From: Chelativorans sp. AA-79
GTDB lineage: Bacteria; Pseudomonadota; Alphaproteobacteria; Rhizobiales; Rhizobiaceae
Assembly: GCF_029457495.1 (NCBI RefSeq)
Contig: NZ_CP120361.1
Location: 5,036,001-5,100,000, forward strand
Direction of reading: 5' to 3'
Length of the DNA: 64,000 nucleotides
In this document: piece after piece, positions 59,046 to 64,000 of the stretch
Layout: every line of letters starts with the position of its first letter
Numbering within the stretch: the stretch's first letter is position 1
Notes under the pieces: model-generated
Seen by the model: the letters and a program-made list of their open reading frames with translations, nothing else
Told to the model about the DNA's origin: nothing
Database searches by the model: none
Program-made: the position numbers and the translations under genes

Positions 59046-61178
59046 TCATTTGTCGCGGGTGCCGCGCCACGTGAGAAGGCGCAGCGCATTGGCCGTGACG
59101 AGGACCGTAGCGCCCGTATCGGCAAGGATGGCCATCCAGAGCGTGGTAACGCCCAACAGAGTCGTCACGAGGAAAACCGCCTTCAGTCCAAGGGCTAATG
59201 CGATGTTCTGCCAGATATTGCCGAGCGTCGCCTGCGACAACCCGATGAGATCGGCGATACCCGTCACCCGGTTTTTGAGCAGCGCCGCATCGGCGGTTTC
59301 CAGCGCTACGTCGGTGCCCGCGCCCATGGCAACGCCAACAGAAGCGGCAGCAAGCGCCGGCGCGTCATTGATACCGTCTCCAACCATGGCAATCGGCCCT
59401 TCAGCCTTTAATCGCCCGATTTCGGCAAGCTTGGCATCGGGCAGTAGTTCGGCTCTCGCCTCAAGACCGAGATGAGCCGCGATGGCGTCGGCCGTGCGCT
59501 TGTTGTCGCCGGTCAGCATCAGAGGGCGCACACCGCGATCCGTCAGCCGCTTCACACCTTCGATAGAGTCATCGCGTGGCTCGTCGCGCAACCCGATCAA
59601 TCCCTCGACGGTCTTGCCCTTTGTAAGCACGACAACCGTCTTGCCCTGGCTTTCCAGCGTGGTGATCGTCTTGGCGGTGCTCTCTTCAAGGGCAGCCTGT
59701 TCGGCGGCGTGACGGGGAGACCCGACCGAAGCGAATCCGTCCTTCAACCGCGCTGTGACGGCTTTGCCGGGTGTGGCCATGCCGCCTCCGAAGGTGGCGG
59801 GCAATTCGAGCCCGCGCGCCTCTGCCGCCTCCACGATTGCGACCCCGAGCGGATGGCTGGTGCTGCGCTCGACAGCCGCCGCGATGGCAAGGACGGAGTT
59901 CTCGTCACCTGTGATCGGCACAATGTCTGTCACCTGGGGACGGCCGCGCGTCAGCGTTCCCGTCTTGTCGAAGGCAACGGTTATGACCTTGCCAAGTGTT
60001 TCCAGCGCCGCGCCGCCCTTGATCAGCAGGCCCTGCCGCGCGCCGGCGGCAAGACCGGAGGCGATGGCCGCGGGCGTGGAGATCACGAGCGCGCAGGGGC
60101 ACGCAATCAGCAGCGTGGCGAGGCCGCGATACACCCATGTCATCCAGTCACCATCGAAGGCGAGCGGCGGCACGATAACGATCAGAGCCGCCACGACCAT
60201 CGCACCTGGCGTATACCACCGGCTGAAACGGTCGATCATGCGCGCCGTGGGGGCCTTTGATTCCTGGGCTTCCTCCACCATGTGGATTATGCGGGCTATG
60301 GTGTTATCGGCCGCGACATGGCTGATCGACACCCGCAGCTCGCCATTGGCATTGATGCTGCCGGCATAGACAGTTGCGCCGGATTCTTTCAGCACGGGCA
60401 CGGATTCGCCTGTCACGGGAGCCTCATCGACCTCCGATACACCGTCGATCACCGTGCCGTCAGACGGCACACGGTCTCCAGGCCGAACAACGACGACATC
60501 ACCGATGGCCAGCTCTTCGGCAGCGACCTTCTCAACGGCACCATCACGCTCGCGGAAAGCGACTCGGGGCACGAGATCGATCAGCGCCTCAATGCCTGCC
60601 CGCGCGCGGCCAGCCGCTACGGTTTCAAGCAGTTCGCCCACTGCGAACAGGAAGATTACGACAGCCGCTTCTTCGGCCTCGCCGATGCCGACCGCGCCCA
60701 GTGCTGCCACCGTCATCAGTGTCTCGATGGTGAAGGGCGAGCCAGACATCGCGCCGGCGATCGCCCGCCTCGCGAACGGGATGACGCTGATCAACGCCGC
60801 GCCTGAATAGAGCCATTGCTCCCATTCCGGCAGGAGACGTGCGAGAGCGAAGGCAAGGACGAACAGCGCGCCGGTAAGGAGCACAAGCCGACTCTTGCTG
60901 CCTTTCCACCATGCCTCTGTGATGCGCTTCCGAGGCGGACTCGCCTTTGGCTCGGCCTGCTCAATCACTGGGGTATAGCCGAGCGCCCGGATCTTTTGCT
61001 CAATAGCGGCGAGGGGCGTGCGGTCCTCGTCAAGACGCAATGCAAGCGTCTCGTTGGCGTAGCTGACATTGATGTCGCTAACGCCCGGCAGGCGTTGCAT
61101 GGCCGTTTCGATTTTCAACGCGCAAGATGCACAGTCCATGCCATCTACACGCAGTCTATAAGGGCTCGCTGCCGTCAT
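59046..61178 (-). CDS. cadA: Zn/Cd/Pb-exporting P1B-type ATPase
   Basis: 710 aa. N-terminal metal-binding domain DGMDCASCALKI (residues 12-23), membrane metal site ACPCAL (about 358-363), phosphorylation motif DKTGTLTRG (about 402) and hinge GDGINDAPAL. The CPC motif and Asp in the last helix (ILADTGATVLV) point to Zn/Cd/Pb rather than Cu. Start at 61178 excludes an upstream open stretch that contains the operator. It heads an eight-gene minus-strand run. Confidence 0.95.
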   Translation of the reverse strand: MTAASPYRLRVDGMDCASCALKIETAMQRLPGVSDINVSYANETLALRLDEDRTPLAAIEQKIRALGYTPVIEQAEPKASPPRKRITEAWWKGSKSRLVLLTGALFVLAFALARLLPEWEQWLYSGAALISVIPFARRAIAGAMSGSPFTIETLMTVAALGAVGIGEAEEAAVVIFLFAVGELLETVAAGRARAGIEALIDLVPRVAFRERDGAVEKVAAEELAIGDVVVVRPGDRVPSDGTVIDGVSEVDEAPVTGESVPVLKESGATVYAGSINANGELRVSISHVAADNTIARIIHMVEEAQESKAPTARMIDRFSRWYTPGAMVVAALIVIVPPLAFDGDWMTWVYRGLATLLIACPCALVISTPAAIASGLAAGARQGLLIKGGAALETLGKVITVAFDKTGTLTRGRPQVTDIVPITGDENSVLAIAAAVERSTSHPLGVAIVEAAEARGLELPATFGGGMATPGKAVTARLKDGFASVGSPRHAAEQAALEESTAKTITTLESQGKTVVVLTKGKTVEGLIGLRDEPRDDSIEGVKRLTDRGVRPLMLTGDNKRTADAIAAHLGLEARAELLPDAKLAEIGRLKAEGPIAMVGDGINDAPALAAASVGVAMGAGTDVALETADAALLKNRVTGIADLIGLSQATLGNIWQNIALALGLKAVFLVTTLLGVTTLWMAILADTGATVLVTANALRLLTWRGTRDK

Positions 61179-61209
61179 GGTGTCACCTCGACCGTTAGAT
61201 GTGACACCG

Positions 61210-61240
61210 CAGATAGACCCTGTAGCAACTACAGGGTCAA
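61210..61240 (-). promoter_or_regulatory. CadR/ZntR-type operator-promoter of cadA
   Basis: On the minus strand TTGACC (61240-61235), a 19-bp spacer and TATCTG (61215-61210). The spacer holds the perfect inverted repeat GACCCTGTAG-ttg-CTACAGGGTC (61216-61238). The overlong spacer filled by a dyad is the hallmark of MerR-family activation. Confidence 0.85.
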
Positions 61241-61311
61241 GGGCCGACCCTGTTATTCCGCTTGCGTACGATCCGTGTGCGAATTCGCCGCACAGCTTCA
61301 AGCAAAGAGAC

Positions 61312-61335
61312 TTGACCCTGTAGTGGGTATAGGGT
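61312..61335 (+). promoter_or_regulatory. orphaned MerR-type operator facing the IS/dsbA side
   Basis: TTGACC (61312-61317) then ACCCTGTA-gtggg-TATAGGGT (7 of 8 arm bases pair). Orientation is plus, divergent from cadA. The gene it served is no longer intact: an IS3 end begins about 30 bp downstream and dsbA pieces follow the IS. Confidence 0.6.
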
Positions 61336-61366
61336 GCAGAAATGCTCCACACGCAAGGTTGATTGG

Positions 61367-62016
61367 TGAGCTGCTGCCGGTTTCGTGGACACGAAGATAA
61401 GATTGTGACCAAGGAACTGGAGTGCAGATATGACGAGACGAAAGTTCAGCCGTGAGTTCAAAGTCGAGGCGGTCAGGCTGGTAACGGACCGTGGCGTTGC
61501 GGTAGCGCAGGCGGCCCGTGATCTCGATGTTGCGGATAGCGTGCTGCGCCGCTGGATGTGGGAACTGACCGCTACCCCTGCCGCAGCATTCCCCGGGAAC
61601 GGGCAGATGCGGGCCGATCTGTCCGAGATTGCAGCTTTGAAGAAAGAGGTCGCGCGGCTGCGTGCGGAGCGTGACATTCTGAAGAAAGCTGCGGCTTTTT
61701 TCGCGCGCGAGGCGATATGAGATTCGCCTTCATCGCCAAACACCGCCACATCTGGCCGGTCAGCTGGCTCTGCGAGGTTCTGGAGGTCTCGCGGTCCGGC
61801 TTCCATGCCTGGCTCAGCCGTCCTCCCAGCACCCGCGAGATCCATGACGCGAAGCTCGTCACAGCGATCGAGACGAGCTTCAAGGCCAGTGACCGGACCT
61901 ATGGCGCGCGCCGCGTCTGGCGTGATGTCCTGGAAGAAGGGCTGGCCTGCGGGCTTCACCGGATCGAACGGTTGATGCGGCTCAATGCCTTACGGGCGCG
62001 GCCCAGGCGCCGCGGC
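61367..62016 (+). mobile_element. IS3-family element, right part deleted
   Basis: Left end has the TGAGCTGCTGCCGGTTTCGT then GGACAC pattern of IS3 ends; orfA is whole, orfB keeps only about 100 codons and then joins dsbA in frame. The right terminal repeat is missing. It is a different IS3 subgroup from the copy at 8539-9731. Confidence 0.75.
61430..61720 (+). CDS. IS3-family transposase OrfA
   Basis: 96 aa. MTRRKFSREFKVEAVRLVTD and VAVAQAARDLDVADSVLRRW form the HTH_Tnp_1 domain, and EIAALKKEVARLRAERDILK the leucine zipper ending KKAAAFFARE. Intact. Overlaps the start of the truncated orfB by 4 bp. Confidence 0.9.
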   Translation: MTRRKFSREFKVEAVRLVTDRGVAVAQAARDLDVADSVLRRWMWELTATPAAAFPGNGQMRADLSEIAALKKEVARLRAERDILKKAAAFFAREAI

Positions 62017-62154
62017 AATTCGGCACAGCCGGTTGCAGCGGCGCAAGGCGATGCGTTGGTCAGGGCACATTCGCCGATCATCGGCCCAGCAAATGCTCCC
62101 GTGACGATCGTGGAATTTCTTGACCCGTCCTGCGAAGCATGCAGGGCTTTCTAG
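61717..62154 (+). pseudogene. truncated OrfB fused in frame to DsbA remnant
   Basis: Residues 1-100 are the N-terminal HTH_21 region of an IS3 OrfB (FAFIAKHRHIWPVSWLCEVL, RTYGARRVWRDVL, RLNALRARPRRRG); the DDE core is gone. From residue 101 the frame reads NSAQPVAAAQGDALVRAHSP then VTIVEFLDPSCEACRAF, a DsbA-like sequence with its CEAC active site, and ends at a TAG. Confidence 0.85.
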
Positions 62155-62586
62155 CCAGCCGTTAAGCAGATCATGGCGAATTTCCCTGACGAAACGCGCC
62201 TTGTCATCCGATACACGCCCTTCCATGAGGGATCGGAGGAAGCCGTCAGGATACTGGAAGCGGCCCGTCTTCAGGACCGCTACGAACCCGTTCTGGAAGC
62301 GCTGCTGGCGCAACAGCCGGAATGGGCCGTGCATGGTGCGCCAGATCTCGAAAAAGCCTGGGAGATTGCAGGGGCGGCAGGACTGGACGTCGACCAGGCA
62401 CGGCGTGAGATGTCCTCGGCCGAGATCGACGCCGTTCTTGAGCAGGACCTGGCCGACGTCCAAAGCAACAACGTCCGCCAGACGCCAACTTTTTTCGTTA
62501 ATGGCAGACCGCTGGAATCCTTCGGCCCGCAACAACTCTTCGATCTGGTGCGTGAAGAGGTGGAGACCGCCAGAGCAACGCAATAG
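62017..62586 (+). pseudogene. DsbA-family thioredoxin, lost 5' end and internal stop
   Basis: Continuous DsbA-like coding sequence apart from one TAG at 62152-62154 (CRAF-stop-PAVKQIM; related proteins have Tyr there, so a single base change explains it). After the stop: FPDETRLVIRYTPFHEGSEE ... NNVRQTPTFFVNGRPLESFG, a typical thioredoxin-like end with cis-Pro region. The signal peptide was removed when the IS joined. Codons 62173-62586 could be re-initiated but would lack the active site. Confidence 0.82.
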
Positions 62587-62626
62587 CGAGCGATCAAGAT
62601 CGACAAACACCCACATCGAATCTACG

Positions 62627-62651
62627 TTGACCCTGTATTCGCTACAGGGTC
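62627..62651 (+). promoter_or_regulatory. CadR/ZntR-type operator of merR
   Basis: TTGACC (62627-62632) and inverted repeat GACCCTGTA-ttcgc-TACAGGGTC (62629-62651), nearly the same arms as the cadA operator. It ends 5 bp before the merR start codon, so either a leaderless-like mRNA or repression of its own gene. Confidence 0.75.
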
Positions 62652-62656
62652 ACACC

Positions 62657-63073
62657 ATGAACTCATCCATTCTGACGATAGGCCACCTTGCAAGGCAAAC
62701 CGGCACCAAAGTAGAGACGATCCGGTTCTACGAGAAAAATGGCCTCCTACCGCAACCTTCCCGCACGGGGGGAAACTACCGCTCTTACGAGCAGGATCAC
62801 CTTAATCGGCTGAGCTTCATCCGGCGTGCACGAGAGCTCGGCTTCTCGCTCGATCAGATCAGGGAATTCCTCAACCTCGCTGACGATCGTTCGCAATCCT
62901 GCGCCGCCGTCGATGCGATCGCTAAGGCACATCGGAAGGAGGTCGAGCGAAAAATCGAAGACCTGGTTGCGCTCAAGTCCGAACTGGACAGGATGATTGA
63001 CCAGTGTGGATGCGGCCTGGTCGCAGATTGCAAGATAATAGAGAGCCTGTCTCCGCTGCCAGCGAGAACCTAA
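62657..63073 (+). CDS. cadR: MerR-family metal regulator (CadR/ZntR/PbrR-like)
   Basis: 138 aa. HTH ILTIGHLARQTGTKVETIRF then YEKNGLLPQPSRTGGNYRSY; metal-binding Cys in SQSC (about residue 79) and QCGCGL plus ADC near the C-terminus (about 117-126). The pattern fits Cd/Zn/Pb sensing. The recognised operators are upstream of itself, of cadA and one orphan. Symbol given with reserve; zntR or pbrR are possible. Confidence 0.88.
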   Translation: MNSSILTIGHLARQTGTKVETIRFYEKNGLLPQPSRTGGNYRSYEQDHLNRLSFIRRARELGFSLDQIREFLNLADDRSQSCAAVDAIAKAHRKEVERKIEDLVALKSELDRMIDQCGCGLVADCKIIESLSPLPART

Positions 63074-63556
63074 TGACCTGTGCTCCCTGCAGCAGTCGGG
63101 CTTCTCGCTGCCAAGATCTTCGCGGCTATCGGTGACGTAATCATCTGGATCACGGCGGAGAAGGCGGCAGGCACGGCAATTTCCGATAGCAGGCCGGGTG
63201 CCGCCACGAACATCTTGGGCGCATGCAAGTGCATCCCGCCTTCGCGGAGCAGAGAATGTCGGCTCTTCGCTAATCCATCTTGCAAGCCGACAGTCAGCTT
63301 CCCATCTGTGGACACCCCGTAAGACGCAAGCGGTTTCTTGAAGGTTTGCGTAGTCGGATGCTGCCATCTGTCCGGCCTCTGATGCAGCACCAGAGGCTGC
63401 GGGCCCGTATGGGAGTTCGCGGACCGGATCCATATCACCCACAGCGTGCTCAAGGCACAGTGGGAATCCCTGGTTTTCCGGCCCGGTCTCGCCGACTGTT
63501 GCGCCATACCTTCTTTCGACCGACTCCGTCTCCGACGACCTCTGGCCTGCCTTGGC
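63074..63556 (-). pseudogene. possible decayed CDF-transporter piece and unassigned DNA
   Basis: The minus strand around 63215-63245 reads REGGMHLHAP, like REGGVHLQAS of the CDF gene at 58365-58979, and the DNA match extends over about 25 bp. Beyond that, reading frames are broken and I cannot follow the gene. The rest of the stretch shows nothing recognisable. Confidence 0.35.
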
Positions 63557-64000
63557 TTACGCCGTAGCAGCGACCGGAGCTTTGTAATCCTCTTGCTTGA
63601 TGAGCAGCGCCCAGACGATCCGCGCCGTCTTGTTGGCCAGTGCGACCGTGACCAGCATACGCGGCTTGCGAGCCATCATCTACTCAAGCCATGAACTGGC
63701 CGGCGCGCCTCGTTTGCTCGCCTGAAGCACGACAGCACTGCAGCCGATGATGAGAAGGCGCCGCAACGTTCGTTCGCCCATCTTGGTGATCGATCCCCAG
63801 CTTTTGCTTGCCTCCCGTCGAGAGCTGCCGTGGCGCCAGGCCCAACCAGGCGGCGAAGTCTCTTCCTCTGGTGAACGTCTCGGCCGGCGGAGCCAGGGCG
63901 GCAATCGCGGTGGCCGTGATCGGACCCACGCCAGGTATGGTCATGAGCCGTCTGGCGATCGTGTCCTCGCGGGCGCGCCGGGCGATCTCCTTGTCCAGTT
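63557..64000 (-). pseudogene. IS110-family transposase, 3' part, frameshift and stop
   Basis: Minus strand from the window edge: EIARRAREDTIARRLMTIPG VGPITATAIAALAPPAETF is the IS110 transposase-20 domain. At GGKQKLG the frame changes (to KMGERTLRRLLIIGCSAVVL), then a TAG stands where QMMARKPR should start, and the real C-terminus (ALANKTARIVWALLIKQEDY) ends at a TAA at 63557-63559. At least two disabling changes; the N-terminal DEDD part is outside the window. Confidence 0.8.

Noticed and set aside
63074..63556. Minus-strand frames with REGGMHLHAP as a full CDF gene
   Set aside because: Similarity to the CDF at 58365-58979 covers only about 25 bp; upstream and downstream frames are broken, so only a possible remnant is listed.

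Overview
The window looks like an alphaproteobacterial chromosome, probably Hyphomicrobiales/Rhizobiales. It is GC-rich, has dense ATGA/TGATG gene overlaps, and the gene families match that group. No rRNA and no complete tRNA was seen. A genomic island or integrative conjugative element (ICE) has entered the chromosome at the 3' end of a tRNA-Arg gene (15969-16015) and fills the window from there to its right edge.

Left chromosomal flank (1-15968). A minus-strand operon runs iclR, hyuA, hyuB, SDR, polysaccharide-deacetylase-like hydrolase, family-5 solute-binding protein. It reads as uptake and breakdown of an unknown hydantoin- or oxoproline-like compound. An IS3-family element (8539-9731) follows, in a graveyard of gene pieces: an old-yellow-enzyme N-terminus, a TetR C-terminus and an alpha/beta-hydrolase C-terminus. 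Next come a divergent NmrA/LysR pair, a TetR gene translationally coupled to an unrecognised 224-aa protein, and divergent SnoaL, SnoaL and ABM-monooxygenase genes. The TetR-SnoaL gap holds two clear operators.

ICE backbone (15969-50029). Integrase, a DUF433/PIN-like toxin-antitoxin pair, ArdC antirestriction protein and DUF2958 come first. A block of poorly known small genes surrounds a large ParB-like protein, a nuclease, a 1449-aa methyltransferase/Strawberry-notch helicase, a Toprim protein, DUF2493 and SSB. Then come regulators, replication initiator, ParA, DNA methylase, RHH protein, DUF2840, TraF peptidase, DUF736, lytic transglycosylase, relaxase, TraG coupling protein and an RHH protein. 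No trb/virB mating-pair genes appear; the backbone stops at resistance cargo.

Metal cargo (50160-63073). The arsenic operon is arsR, two unrelated arsenate reductases, ACR3, arsH and an MFS pump. Facing it is an eight-gene minus-strand run: cadA-type ATPase, CDF transporter, PCuAC, SCO, a 36-aa peptide, ccdA, lspA and a flavin monooxygenase. A CadR/ZntR-type operator controls it, and a merR gene with the same operator lies beyond. Between them a truncated IS3 copy is fused in frame to a broken dsbA gene. A decayed IS110 transposase closes the window.

The least explained feature is the non-coding layer of the ICE. Three families of repeated hairpin leaders, with compensatory stem changes, sit directly before otherwise unrelated genes. 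Two arrays of about 38-bp hairpin units flank one small gene beside ssb, and a decayed inverted ssb copy faces the intact one. A large inverted repeat, iteron-like repeats inside repA, and four near-palindromes before the relaxase add to this.
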